A stretch of DNA of 64,000 bases from Antitrichia curtipendula (Eukaryota > Streptophyta > Bryopsida > Hypnales > Leucodontaceae), in the NCBI GenBank assembly GCA_951230915.1, contig OX579635.1, forward strand, positions 2,666,001 through 2,730,000. The letters run 5' to 3'. The position numbers and the translations under genes are program-made. The notes under the pieces were generated by a model. The model searched no databases and had not been told where the DNA came from. It saw only the letters and a list, made by a program, of their open reading frames with translations. Positions 1 through 10,567 of this stretch are shown one piece after another (the first letter of the stretch is position 1; each line of letters opens with the position of its first letter).

Positions 1-135
1 AGTGCGAAAACAATGAATAGCAATAGCGTATGGTTTATGTACTTTAATTATACAATTGTTGTGTTAAAACTGCACAACAATCATATAGTTAAAGTACATA
101 AACCGTACGCTATTGGTATTCATTGTTTTTGCACT
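1..135. repeat. 63-bp near-perfect foldback (inverted repeat) with 9-bp loop
   Basis: Arms 1-63 and 73-135 are reverse complements with about six mismatches, separated by a 9-bp loop. The outer ends read AGTGC and GCACT. It could be a foldback MITE or a long hairpin precursor. The left end coincides with the window edge, so it may extend further. A second, weaker hairpin (gattcaatgtgt / atacactgagtc) follows directly at 136-163. Confidence 0.85.
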
Positions 136-291
136 GATTCAATGTGTAAAAATACACTGAGTCAGTTCGATTATGCTACAAACCCATGAAACAACGATAA
201 CCGCACAATAATTGTTGCCAAATCGTAGGGTCTAAACTTTGTGATGCGGGTCGACCCCTCACTGTCAACTCATACTGGTTTGGAGGGCAAT

Positions 292-1016
292 TGCACACTA
301 CGCTGGACCAATACAGATTGTCATAGTCCTTTTTTTAGTGGGATTTTTTGAAAGTCTTGTAAATTTAAAAATATACGAGTTGTAGAACATTGAAAAGGAC
401 ACATATTAATGTTGTGTACTTGATGATCTATAAAATCCCCCCAAAAAAATTGCAAAATTGCTTATACATTATTTGTAAAGGATTTTGAAATGTATTCTTT
501 ACTACTGTCACAGTCTATAACATTTAAGATAAAGACTCATTGATCTAATGAAAATTCAGCTATTTTGCAAAAGGACTTATATTTAAATAGATATAAATGT
601 ACATATTCAAATGTTTTGATTTGAAATATATAAAATTATGTTCCTAAGTTTGTAGATATGGACTAATTTATGCATCATTATCTTACCAGAATAGTATTGA
701 TTTTTAGAAGTACATTAGACATACTTAAAATCAACTTTACACAAATCTATCTTATCAAAATAACTGTAATAAGTATTTCTAAGGATAGTCTAACTTTTAA
801 TAGAGTCTATAATTTATTAAAGTAAATGAAAATTTGATGTCATCTTTGAAGTTTTTTATATAAATATACAAAGGAAATTTTTATAATTTTTTTTTCATCT
901 TTTGCTTATAAAGAAATTATAGAAAAAAAATCAAAAAATTTAGAGATCATATGCAAAAAAATGAAATGGACTTTCATGTATTTATTTTTGACAAAAATGG
1001 TCCAGTGTAGTGTGCA
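292..1016. mobile_element. Non-autonomous DNA element with 19-bp TIRs
   Basis: TGCACACTACGCTGGACCA at 292-310 and the complement of TGGTCCAGTGTAGTGTGCA at 998-1016 match at 18/19. The 687 bp between them is AT-rich and has no coding frame. No convincing target duplication is visible, so the superfamily stays open. The inner CACTA letters are probably chance, because no 3-bp direct duplication flanks them. Confidence 0.6.
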
Positions 1017-1577
1017 TTTACTTCGGAACGCCCATGATGAGTTCCTAGATCATCTCCTCGCTCTTCAGATTCTATGACCTCCGCATCAGCCCGCCACACC
1101 CTATGTGCATCAGATCTTCTTCTAATTGTTTCCGTGCGGCCAAGTCCGTAGGTAAGGAAGGACAGACCGTCCGGGTAGTGACCGTAGACTTCCGGGACTT
1201 GGGCTCGCTACACTCCACCATGGAATACCGATAGGACAATTTCTAATCCAATGCAATCGGCACCGTCCTCACCTTTCTCTCCCTGGTACAAATCCTAGCT
1301 CACCGCTCTTTCACTTAGCTATATGTGGGCGGAATGCAGTGAAATAGAAAGAGAGAGAAAGAAAGTGGCAATGGATTTAAGTACTGGATGAGCGGCCGAC
1401 AGTTCCCGGAGGAGAACTGGTGGAAAGTCGTTCCCGTAACGGTACCCTATTTTCCTAGCTCGGAACTCTAGGCCATAGGTCTCATCAATCCGGGTTCTTT
1501 TTGGATTCCGGATTCGTCTTCCTTTCGCTGACAAAACATCCGTAACAGTTTTGATAACCCCAAAACTATTTATCCGA
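1017..1577. other. Left flank of the giant hAT, no supported gene
   Basis: This stretch is clearly richer in GC than its surroundings. It contains a minus-strand open frame (1319-1606) that crosses the transposon boundary and resembles no family I know. It may be a remnant of older mobile or genic DNA, but I see no gene I can support. Confidence 0.3.
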
Positions 1578-1585
1578 CCGTTATC
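1578..1585. repeat. Left 8-bp target-site duplication of the giant hAT
   Basis: CCGTTATC directly precedes the left TIR. The octamer directly after the right TIR (23455-23462) is CTGTTATC, a 7/8 match. Eight-base duplications are characteristic of the hAT superfamily. Confidence 0.75.
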
Positions 1586-1604
1586 CAAGGTTGTCACACC
1601 GGGC
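1586..1604 (+). repeat. Left terminal inverted repeat of the giant hAT
   Basis: CAAGGTTGTCACACCGGGC pairs with the complement of 23436-23454, with mismatches at positions 3 and 14. A start of CAGGG/CAAGG is common for hAT ends. Confidence 0.78.
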
Positions 1605-1734
1605 AAGTCGCCCGCCCGCCCGGTTCGCCCGTCCGATTGAGGCTTCGCCCGTCCGATGTAGTCAACAATATGTTGACTTTATGTGAATTAAAAAAAAGGT
1701 TGACGTGGAGTTACGTGGCTGCCAACTCAGACTC

Positions 1735-2180
1735 CGGGCGCGGACTTAAATCGAACAAGGCGCGGACTTAAACAGGACGGGGTGCGGACTTAAGAGCGGG
1801 CGCGGACTTAAACAGGACAGGGCGCGGACTTAAGTCCGGGCGCGGACCCTAAACAGGACGGGGCGCGGACTCATGTGTGGGCGCAGACTTAATTCGGGCA
1901 GAGCGCGGACTTAAATCAGGGCGCGGACTTAAAAAGGACGGGGCGTGGACCCATGTGTGGGCGCAGACTTAATTCAGGCAGAGCGCGGACTTAAGTCAGG
2001 GCGCGGACTTAAAAAAGACGGGCGCGGACTTAAGTTGGGCAGAGCGCGAACTCGTGTCAAGGCGCGAACATAATAAGGTAGGGGCGTGGACTCATGTTAG
2101 GGCGCGGACTGAAGTTCGATTGGGCGCGGACTTTAACATAGGCGCCAACGGTATTTGGTTGGGGCGTGGACGCTGCTGCT
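1735..2180 (-). repeat. Left subterminal array of the GC decamer
   Basis: Degenerate tandem units of roughly 20-30 bp each carry GGGCGCGGACTT(AA) on the plus strand, i.e. the decamer GTCCGCGCCC on the minus strand. The array begins about 150 bp inside the left TIR. The right end has the mirror-image arrangement (22797-23335). In hAT elements such as maize Ac, short subterminal motifs in many copies are the binding sites of the transposase BED finger. The same role is likely here but is inferred. Confidence 0.8.
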
Positions 2181-2604
2181 CATTTTCCTCTTGGGAAGTG
2201 CTACATTATTACATCCCTGCCTTTTTGAAGCCAGACATTTTTGGATTAAAACTTGGTAGTTACATACACATTAATACATTTATACAACAGGCATTTGTTT
2301 ATTATTATTTTGTATCTTCTATCTGCGCCAAATGTTTGATTTAGGGTTATAATTGCATTGTTCAAGAGTTTGGACATACATAGGTCATCAATTTTTACTT
2401 CATGCCAAAAAAAAAATAGTAATTGGAAAGAATAGTCTTTTGAATATATCCGTAGTTTTATATATGGAACAATGTTTGGCTGAGCCGATGAGGTAAAATG
2501 TACATGATCCTCTCTGAGGATAATAGATTAACTACGTTGTCGCAGCACAGGATAAGCAATTCCCATGTTATACCCCCCAAAACCACTCTAAAGCATAACA
2601 AAAG
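2181..2604. other. AT-rich spacer inside the giant element
   Basis: No gene or repeat is recognised between the left array and the tRNA-like module. Confidence 0.4.
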
Positions 2605-2611
2605 TGACTCT

Positions 2612-2672
2612 AAAGATCGAACCCACGAGATTCTGTGAAGTACCTAGCCTTATTAACAAACTAAGCCAAGTC
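2612..2672 (-). repeat. tRNA-like pol III module, possible SINE head
   Basis: On the minus strand, TTGGCTTAGTTTG resembles an A box (TRGCNNAGTNGG). About 35 nt later, GGGTTCGATC resembles a B box. The spacing fits a tRNA or tRNA-derived SINE head. The stems do not pair well enough for a functional tRNA, so I read it as a degenerate SINE. Confidence 0.35.
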
Positions 2673-2679
2673 AGTAGTA

Positions 2680-3958
2680 ACATCTATCTTTTCCGGTCCT
2701 CTTCCTTTGACCGGAAAACCAAACACCCAGAAAACAAAGGACCGGGTTCTTTCTATCTTTCGATTCCAACTAGTCTTCCGGTTCTCGAATCCAACACGAC
2801 CCCAAGATTGTATCCCTTCCGGTCTGGGTATCCGTCTAGACCAATCCGCTCTAGACAACTCACAACTATTTCCTCTCTTATCCGGTTTGATTTTACCTTT
2901 GTTTAGCCATCAGAGGGTTCGCCACTTGCTTTTGAGAGTGGTAGGCCCACCACACCTTCCGTAACTTATAGTGGCTGAAGATCCACTTTCCTAATCTCTC
3001 CTTTCCTAGGCTAGTACGGATCCGGTTTGGTCCTTCACAGCAGTCCAGATCGCAATCCGGTCCACTAGTCACACAAAGACCCCCCGTACGATCCTCTCAA
3101 TACTACAACGACCCTGATGTCATCCTAATCCGTGCGAAGCTAAGGCGGTTACAAGTGCACCCGTCCGTTCCAATGTCAACTAGAATTCTTCCGTTTACCG
3201 CTAAGATGGCGAGACCTCACAGGAGATCGGACACTCAACCGGATTTCTCACCCAGGAGTTCTAGCGTGACTAAGGAATCCCTCCCTATCCGCCTAGCCTA
3301 ACAACGGCTTTCTCACCCGGAATCTCAAACTCTAGACGCACTGAGGCACTGAAGTTCACTCCCAACTCTATCCTACCCGCTCACATGCACTTAGAACCAA
3401 GAAAACACCAAGGAGAGAAATCCCAACGCATCCGCTCGTGCTTTCCGAACTCCCTCACACACGACCCTACCAAGACTTGGGAGAACGTACAACAAAGAAG
3501 CACAAGGAGAAAATCACAAGGAAAAATGCAGAGGGAAAGACTCCCAGTCCTCAGCACAAGGACTGAATTATATACACTTTGAGAACTTCCAAAAATACAA
3601 AAAGGCAAAAAGAGCCGTTTAAACGTCAACCTAAATCCGGATCCTAACTTCCGGTCCTCCTAATCCAGTTCTCTACCCCCAATCCGGTTTACTACTACTT
3701 CCGGACAAGGTTCCGATTCTAATCCGGTTCCTAGGTGTCACCGCTAAGATCGGATTCATTCCAACTATTCCACTACTTCAATGTCTTACCTAATTTTCCG
3801 TCCTCTGCTGTTTCTAAACAAAACCTAGATACTAATTGATAGTTTCCGTTCCATTTTCTAGATAAACAACTGAAAACCAAAAATTCTGGTTGCGACATAC
3901 GTTAACCTATTCCTTCAACCTAATTTCACCTGCCGAACTTTCTAGAGTGAAAAAAAAA
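2680..3958. other. GC-richer block downstream of the kinase, no recognised gene
   Basis: The block is rich in CCGG-containing words and holds only short open frames on both strands, none with a recognisable domain. It begins close to the tRNA-like module and ends at the kinase stop codon. It could be transposon-derived DNA or kinase 3' UTR and flank. Confidence 0.3.
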
Positions 3959-5422
3959 TTACGGTCTCCGATAACAACACTCAGGCATAATCCAGCAGTA
4001 CGGTGCCATCCTCAATTTATCAAGAACATCCGGGATGGACGCCTTTCCTTGCGGTTCTTTGTTTTGAAGGCTTTTCAATTTCACTAGTAGGTTTGTATAT
4101 TTCGACACCTGGTCCTTGCGAAAATAAGCTGGATCCCACTCTTGTTTCCAAATTTGAGCTGCTATCCATCCTGTGGCATATGCATCAGCAGCTTTAGAGT
4201 ATAAATGTTTTTTTTCCATGACCTCCAGTGAGGTAGTTGAGCCTTGCTCTCCGTACAAATAGAACAATTCTGGAGCAGCAAACCTTCGAGCTGCTTTCTC
4301 CTTATCAAGTGCCTCCTGCTTTCGGTAACCGTATCTTGATGGCGCGTTCTCTAGGACTCGACTGGAAAGTCCCCAATCACAAATCCCCAAATATACTTTT
4401 TCTTTTTTCCATGGATCAAAATAGAGCAAAATATTGGATGTAGATATGTCGTTGTGTATGTAGTCCGCCTCGTGGCATTTGCCCACAATAACCAACAATG
4501 ACAGTGCCAAGTTCACTCGATTTTTGCGGTATGTGGCAATCCACTGCAACTCGTCAATTGTCAACTGGGTATCCGTCATCTTCACAATGTCATCCACTTC
4601 CATTGATTCGGGAACTTTGGAATCGTATTTGCTTAGGAAATTAATTAAAGACCCGCCATTCCACCAAAGCGAATAACCTTCCATCGTTTTTGGATGCATG
4701 TATGTCAACCTGATGATGCCGGGATGCTTCACCAGACATCCTGTAGCCTCAACCAACATCTCGCAACATTTTGCCTTTTGATCTGTGGTCTTCAAGTGCT
4801 TTCCCGCAAACTCAAGCCAGGTGGGGATGTTCGCAAGTTTCGTAAGCCGCACCTTCCTCACGTGCCCGTAGGTACCTTCAGCTTCTCGTCCTGGCATTGT
4901 TACCACTTTTACCGACGGTGATAGCCAATACATTGATCCGCTCACACATTCATCCAGAATTTTTTCTTCCTGTGTTTCTTTCCACGGTTGTTTTGTTTTA
5001 TGGCGACTTATGCTAAAGTTACGACACCAAGTCTCAACTATGCGTAATTTTGAAACAAATTCTAGATCTGCTTCATCCCAATTGCTCTTGTCCTCTTTCT
5101 TTTTCATACAATAACGCCAATTGTCCACAACATTGGTAGTCAGCTGAACCACCGTGTTATCCAAGAAGTCTGAGTATAACCAATAATCTGTGCAATTGTT
5201 GAACTGCTCAGATGCGGCGAACTTCTCGTCAAGCTCTCTCCGTAAATGCTCTACTAACGCATCGTAACCGTCGACATTCCTGTTCACATAGTTTCTCTCC
5301 AACGATGCAATGCTTCGCACTCTGTAGAACTCCACCAATATTAGCCTAGCTTCATTTAAATATTGTAGTGGAGGCCAATTCGGATTTGGCAGCTTCTTTG
5401 CCCTCTTCTTCCCTGATGACAA
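3959..5422 (-). CDS. Protein kinase, cargo of the giant hAT
   Basis: The 487-codon intronless frame encodes a Ser/Thr-type kinase domain after a roughly 170-residue N-terminal region I do not recognise. Visible motifs are a glycine loop EGTYGHV (182-188), the ATP-anchoring Lys208 in FAGKHLK, a catalytic loop YIHNDISTSN (HND instead of HRD; Asp325, Asn330), DWG in place of DFG (Asp349) and AAPE (382-385). All catalytic residues are present, so activity is plausible. The frame has no ATG at its 5' end. A minus-strand frame from ATG 5640 leads towards it and joins if one A is restored in an A run near 5471, giving a protein of about 560 residues. Upstream lie a TATA box and a GC-decamer array. 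It is divergent from the RING gene. Its substrate is unknown. Confidence 0.8.
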   Translation of the reverse strand: MSSGKKRAKKLPNPNWPPLQYLNEARLILVEFYRVRSIASLERNYVNRNVDGYDALVEHLRRELDEKFAASEQFNNCTDYWLYSDFLDNTVVQLTTNVVDNWRYCMKKKEDKSNWDEADLEFVSKLRIVETWCRNFSISRHKTKQPWKETQEEKILDECVSGSMYWLSPSVKVVTMPGREAEGTYGHVRKVRLTKLANIPTWLEFAGKHLKTTDQKAKCCEMLVEATGCLVKHPGIIRLTYMHPKTMEGYSLWWNGGSLINFLSKYDSKVPESMEVDDIVKMTDTQLTIDELQWIATYRKNRVNLALSLLVIVGKCHEADYIHNDISTSNILLYFDPWKKEKVYLGICDWGLSSRVLENAPSRYGYRKQEALDKEKAARRFAAPELFYLYGEQGSTTSLEVMEKKHLYSKAADAYATGWIAAQIWKQEWDPAYFRKDQVSKYTNLLVKLKSLQNKEPQGKASIPDVLDKLRMAPYCWIMPECCYRRP

Positions 5423-5640
5423 TGAAGGCTGTGATGACCTGACGCCAATGACATGTGTGTTGGTGGAAGACTTTCTTCATCAATCTGCTCCATGTCCACG
5501 AGCAGCGGACGCTTCCCAGACAAACCACTTCCTTCTGCTTGCATTTTGAAATCGTATTCTTTGTATATGATTGGTGAGTAATCTGAAGTGATATTCGTTG
5601 GAAAAAACGACAAAAAACCCGGATATGCTCTTAGGGCCAA
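5423..5640 (-). other. Probable N-terminal part of the kinase gene, one frame off
   Basis: The open frame starting at ATG 5640 (MALRAYPGFLSFFP...) sits about 100 bp downstream of the kinase TATA box. It runs to MEQIDEE near 5471. The kinase frame picks up there as KSSTNTH if an AAA run is lengthened by one A. No intron signals fit. Either the copy is mutated or the run is miscalled. Confidence 0.5.
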
Positions 5641-5734
5641 GCCCCAAACTCCATCAATCTCCCTTATTAGACCCCTAAGCGAGCTAACGTGGGAGGCATC
5701 CAGAGAGGGCTTGGCAGGGGATAACTAGAGTGTG

Positions 5735-5995
5735 CAGGGATTATATAGTCCCCGCCCCTCAAACGCGCTTGCGCCCGACTACGTTCCCGCCCGACGTCCG
5801 CGCGCGTACAGTTTGAGTTCCCGCCAGCTCGAACAGCGTCCCCGCACTGCAACTGCGTCCGCGCCATAGTCTGTAACGTCCCCGCCCATGCGGTTTTCAG
5901 TCCCCGCCCGTCCTTTTTGAGTCCCCGCCCGTCGGATTATATCCGAGATTGATGGCGCCCCCGCCCTATCCATGAAGTCCCCGCCCGGTCGATGA
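5735..5995 (-). promoter_or_regulatory. Kinase promoter: TATA box plus GC-decamer array
   Basis: On the minus strand GACTATATAATCCCTGC (TATATAA at 5741-5747) lies about 100 bp upstream of ATG 5640. Behind it (5750-5990) come repeated GGGCGGGGAC units, the complement of GTCCCCGCCC. The core matches the RING promoter almost base for base. Confidence 0.7.
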
Positions 5996-5999
5996 AGTC

Positions 6000-7540
6000 G
6001 CCATTTTTATTTTTAATTTTCTATTTTCTTGAATTCAGGGCCTTTGGGGGGGAAAAAAATTAATTCTCGTGGTTGATGCCCTATTTCCAAGTGTAATTCT
6101 AGATAAAATTTTAATGTCCCTTTCTTTACCCTATATTTTTGGATACGATTATTTGATTCAGGTCAATTTTTTATTTCTTTTACATACCCTATTTTCTTGG
6201 GTATATATCTTTGATTTATGTTTTGTTTTTTTTTCATTTTTTATACCTTTGGGGGGGATCAAGACATTAAGCATTTAAGCCATGTTGGTTAGTATAAAAA
6301 ATTCATTTTGTTTCATTTTCATACACAATTTGTTTCTTTAAGTAGGTCTCTTTGGTTTAGGTGACATTTTTCTTTTTTTTAAATCCTATTTTGTTTAGTT
6401 TAGGTACTCTGGTGGAAAATTAAAAAGAAAATCTTATTGTTCACGCCCTATTTTTGGATGTGGTTCATGTTTGTTTAGTTCAATTCTGCATTTATCTTTT
6501 TGCAACCTATATTTTTTTATAGATTTTCCTTACTTAAGGGAGATTTTTATTTCTTTTTTCACACCCTATTTTAATGGACAAGAAACTTTGGTTAATATAA
6601 ATAATTCTTCTTTTTTCCATACCCTATTTTCCAAGCTATGTCTCTTTGGTTCAAGTCACATTTTCATTTCTTTTTACACACCCTGTTTTCTTGCGTATGT
6701 CCCTTTGGTTTAGGTGTGATTTTTATTTCATTTTTTACACTTTATTTTTTAGATTAAGCCAATAAAACACGTTGGATAATATAAAAGATCCATTCTTCTT
6801 CACATACTTTTTCTTTTAAGTTTCAAGGACTCTAATGGAAAAAAATTATTCTTATTGTTCAAACCCAAATTTTTGGGGTAGTTCTCTTTGGCTTAGGTGA
6901 AATTTTTATTTCTTTTTCCACACCTTATTTTTTGGAATACGGCTCTTTGGTTTAGGTGACATTTTTATTTCTTTTTTCACACCCTATTTTAATGACAAGA
7001 CACTTTGGTTAATATTAAACCTTTTTAAGACATCAAACCCTATTTTTTGGGCTAGATCCCCTTGGTGTAGGTGAATTCTTTATTTCTTCTTCCACACCTT
7101 ATTCTTTTGGATAGGTCTCTTTGGTTTCGGTGAGATTTTTATTTCCTTTTCTTATTTTTTTTTTTTTTTTGGGGGGGGGGTGGTGAACAAATGATAGACC
7201 CATTGCATTAAAAAAAAAAAAAATACAAAAATAGCCAAGCCCCAAAGGCTGATCAAATGAAAAAAATTGAGCAAAACAATTTAGTTCTTTTTTCACACCC
7301 TCTTTTCCTGTAAAGGCATTTAAACAATTTTGTTCTTATTGTTCACACCGTATTTCGTGGAGTACGTCTCCTTGGTTTAGGTGAAATTTTATCTTTCTTT
7401 TGGCACATCCTATACTTTGGCAAATCCTTTAGGTCTCTTACTTTCTTTGATGTACTTGAAAATTTTATTTCCTTTTCCAGACCCTATTTTTGGTATTTGA
7501 CTCCAACTTCCCTTTTTTTAAATTTTTTTACTTTCTTCAC
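6000..7540 (+). repeat. Degenerate minisatellite between two divergent promoters
   Basis: A unit of about 60-70 bp recurs many times: a CACCCTATTTT motif, then (G)TCTCTTTGGTTTAGGTGA, then ATTTTTATTTCTTTTT. Copies are diverged and broken by poly-A/T and poly-G runs (for example near 7150-7220). Short open frames here are artefacts of the T-rich repeat. Confidence 0.75.
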
Positions 7541-7542
7541 CT

Positions 7543-7740
7543 TACGTCCCCGCCCTACGGAGAACTGTCCACGCCCAGACAGATTTGCGTTCCCACCCTG
7601 ACGCAACTACGTCCCCGCCCAGACGCGATTACGTCCACGCCCTATCCTTGCGTCGGCGCCCTAACGTGATTCCGTCCTCACCCATGCTTTTTCGTCCCCG
7701 CCCAGTGCTTGCGCCCCCCAGCGACTATATAAGTCCCTGC
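7543..7740 (+). promoter_or_regulatory. RING-gene promoter: GC-decamer array plus TATA box
   Basis: About ten GTCCCCGCCC-type units (7543-7720) end at GACTATATAAGTCCCTGC, with TATATAAG at 7726-7733. This lies about 80-130 bp before the candidate start codons of the RING gene. The array-TATA-leader order is the same as for the kinase. Confidence 0.7.
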
Positions 7741-7813
7741 CCATTCACTCAGTTCTTGCCTCACAACTTCCTAGGTCCTCCAATTCTTCATTGAGCTAGT
7801 TGCTTGGGCGGCT

Positions 7814-10231
7814 TTGTGGGGTCTTATTTATTACACACCCGTACTTTTCCAAAGTCCACGAGCGATGGAGACACCACCGAGGAGGACAAAAGCAGAACGA
7901 GACAAGACAAGAGAACGTGCCGGACAAAAGCATCCCAAGCGGCTGCACGTACTTCAAAATCTAGCGAAACTTGCATTCAAGGGATGGGAAGAGGTATTAG
8001 AACCGTGGAGTGCCGAAAATTGCGCTCAATACATAGAGTGGTGCCACATTGACAAGGCGTTCCCAGAAGAACGACACAATTTTCATCGACAATTTCACAA
8101 GGCGAACTTGAAGTATTGCACCGACGAAGAATTCAAAAATCGCTGCATTGAGGTGTATCAAGTTCTGTACGACCAGCCCACTGTGAAAAGAAACGAAGTC
8201 AATCTTTTCATTGCACGTAGGGTCTACGCGGAAATAAAGCTTCACAAGCGAGTGGACTGGTCAACTTTAAATGACGTGGGTTCCAACGTCATTATTCCGA
8301 CGCCGGCCAATGGATTTATTCCAAAGGGGGTAAAAAAGTATCTAGAGGGTGGTTTGGGCAGCATCAGGACGCAAATTACGAGCGTTGACAACTACGAGAC
8401 CGATGATTCTAAAACAGATAGAGACTTGGATGGAACTCGTACTCCACCAGGTCCACCTGGTCCTAGGGCGATGCAACGTACTAAAAGAAGGAGGGCCACG
8501 CAATTATCAATGGCTGCCGCACTTGCAAATGCAGCGGTGGGCGAAGCTGACACGGATGTGGTCAATGCCTTGAAGATTCAATTGGCCGAAAAAGATCTCT
8601 TCATTCAAGGATTGAATGTCAATTTGGCTGAATGCGAGGCCAAGCTGAAGGACAAGAGCGACTTACTATCGCAGCGGGAACGTGACATAGAAGAACTTCG
8701 ACAAGCTCTCGAAGCCACTATGATGAGATATGAAGGGCGCGATCCAAGAGGGCATGCTCAAGGGATGCCTTCACAAGTAGATGGCGCAGAAATATCTTTG
8801 GCTGAAGAAAATACAACGACTGCAGTGCTAGAAGGCGTGAGGGGTCCCACCACAGGCCTCAGTGAATCGGTTCTTGCACCGCTGCCAGCCATAAATGCTA
8901 GTGCATCCATGTCAGCAACACAAGATTCATTATCGTTTGACGTATTAGATGCATTTGCGAACATACCAGTCGTAGGGTTGGTGGGCGCCCAAACGGTTGA
9001 AAATAGTGAAGAACTCACTGTTTTACATGCCAACAATGTCGAGTTGCGAGGTCGGTTGGCTGCGTTGGTAGCACAATATTATCAGTGGAAGTTAGCATGC
9101 ATCTTCACCGTCGATACGAACCGACAAATGGCCACGGAGTTCAAAAAAGTGGCCAACAATTACTTTGAGCACAATCAGGAGAGGGCCTTCAGTTTAACAT
9201 CATGGGCCCTTATAGACGATCTTTTTGGTCGGGAAGACTGGGTAATGAAATCCATTGGTGGCAACATGAAGATCATTGACTGGTCCGCACACAACTGGGA
9301 TTTCGCAAACGCCATTTCTTCACATCTTACAGACGAGCCGAAGTTGTTGTGGCCACAACCTTCTAGCTTCGTTTTAGACGGGACCACGTGCATCATTTGT
9401 TTAAATCCATTTGGCCCCGAAGGTGGAATGCACTTAGGCACATGCGAGCACCTCTACCATCCGTTTTGTTTGATCAGTTTGATGATAACGCATAGGCGAT
9501 GCGCTGTATGCAAGGCTCCCTTCCACGAGCGCTTGTACGAGTTGTTTGGCCTGGTCCCATACATGCCACCGGATTGGGAATTTAATGTAATAAATTCCCC
9601 CCATAACTCTGATATATGGGGACAAGACCTTATTTGGAGTTGGCGTTTCAAGCATCACTCTGGAGAGAAATCAATGCTCGCTAGAGAATGGGGTTGGGAG
9701 AACGATCCGACTGAGGTCGTACAAGTGTGTGAGAACTTGATTCCCATCAAAGACAAGTTCAGTCTCGGACAGCAAAGTTTCTTTTACCAATGCTTCAACG
9801 GACATTGGGACAAAGCCACCAAACAATTCCGATTTGGACTTCATCCGAAATCATGGCGATGGGGACGTGATGGAGTGCGTATCACTGATGATGACGGGGT
9901 TCAAGTCGTGGATGAGTCTGGATATGAAGTACCGGGAACTCAGGAGATGCTTATGATGTCAGAGTCGGAATGGAGAGAGATTTTTAAGAACGATGCAATG
10001 GATTATTTGCTCGACATGCACAATCCTGGGACAAAGCGTGCTCTTGAACAAATGCGTAGCTCGCAGTTTCTGAAGGCCATACTCGAGGAAGATGGATCAG
10101 CGAAACGAACCCGGTCTAGAGCTCGACGACTTCAGCTTGGCTCAGATGAGGACTGCATTGTAGAAGCCGGGGCAAACGACGACGAAGCAGGTCCTAGTGG
10201 TACGGCACAGAGCCCCATGAATATCGATTAA
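7814..10231 (+). CDS. Coiled-coil RING-H2 protein, founder of a cargo gene family
   Basis: This is an intact intronless frame of 805 codons; ATG 7865 (METPPRR) is an equally good start. Residues about 40-150 form a Cys/His/Trp-rich domain (GWEEVLEPWS, YIEWCHIDKAFP, KRVDWS) that I cannot assign to a known family. It is conserved in the decayed paralogue at 16728-17751. Residues about 255-310 are a heptad-rich coiled coil. From residue 526 a RING-H2-like finger follows: CIIC, then CEHLYHPFC, then CAVC. A Trp-rich region and an acidic tail with a basic patch (KRTRSRARR) follow, suggesting nuclear location. RING-H2 fingers usually act as ubiquitin E3 ligases, so that role is likely here; the target is unknown. 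The gene is divergent from the kinase and has its own array and TATA promoter. Confidence 0.8.
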   Translation: MWGLIYYTPVLFQSPRAMETPPRRTKAERDKTRERAGQKHPKRLHVLQNLAKLAFKGWEEVLEPWSAENCAQYIEWCHIDKAFPEERHNFHRQFHKANLKYCTDEEFKNRCIEVYQVLYDQPTVKRNEVNLFIARRVYAEIKLHKRVDWSTLNDVGSNVIIPTPANGFIPKGVKKYLEGGLGSIRTQITSVDNYETDDSKTDRDLDGTRTPPGPPGPRAMQRTKRRRATQLSMAAALANAAVGEADTDVVNALKIQLAEKDLFIQGLNVNLAECEAKLKDKSDLLSQRERDIEELRQALEATMMRYEGRDPRGHAQGMPSQVDGAEISLAEENTTTAVLEGVRGPTTGLSESVLAPLPAINASASMSATQDSLSFDVLDAFANIPVVGLVGAQTVENSEELTVLHANNVELRGRLAALVAQYYQWKLACIFTVDTNRQMATEFKKVANNYFEHNQERAFSLTSWALIDDLFGREDWVMKSIGGNMKIIDWSAHNWDFANAISSHLTDEPKLLWPQPSSFVLDGTTCIICLNPFGPEGGMHLGTCEHLYHPFCLISLMITHRRCAVCKAPFHERLYELFGLVPYMPPDWEFNVINSPHNSDIWGQDLIWSWRFKHHSGEKSMLAREWGWENDPTEVVQVCENLIPIKDKFSLGQQSFFYQCFNGHWDKATKQFRFGLHPKSWRWGRDGVRITDDDGVQVVDESGYEVPGTQEMLMMSESEWREIFKNDAMDYLLDMHNPGTKRALEQMRSSQFLKAILEEDGSAKRTRSRARRLQLGSDEDCIVEAGANDDEAGPSGTAQSPMNID

Positions 10232-10567
10232 GTGCACTTCATGGTGTTGTAGATAACATCAAGGCACATCGCACAAAAGTACATAGCTACAGGCTTTAGA
10301 CAGACTCGTAGAGTCTTTTTTTTCTACCGTAATTCATTACATATATTGATGTGCAGATAATAGTACAGTGACGAAATCATACATTTATTCCATTTTGTAT
10401 TGTTGATGCATATGAAATGTATATACACTTTCTCTTTTCAGTATGTGCAAGTGGGATTTCTGAATTAATTCATTGCAAAGCTGTTGAATTCCTAATGAAC
10501 TACCATGTTTTCTAGGGCTATATAAAATTTTGTGCATGTATTTATGACTAGAGATTTCTTACTTTAA

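Noticed and set aside
2612..2672. Functional tRNA gene
   Set aside because: A and B boxes are similar, but the acceptor and anticodon stems do not pair.
6069..6713. Phe-rich open frames in the minisatellite as membrane proteins
   Set aside because: They come from T-rich repeat units and lack a conserved frame.
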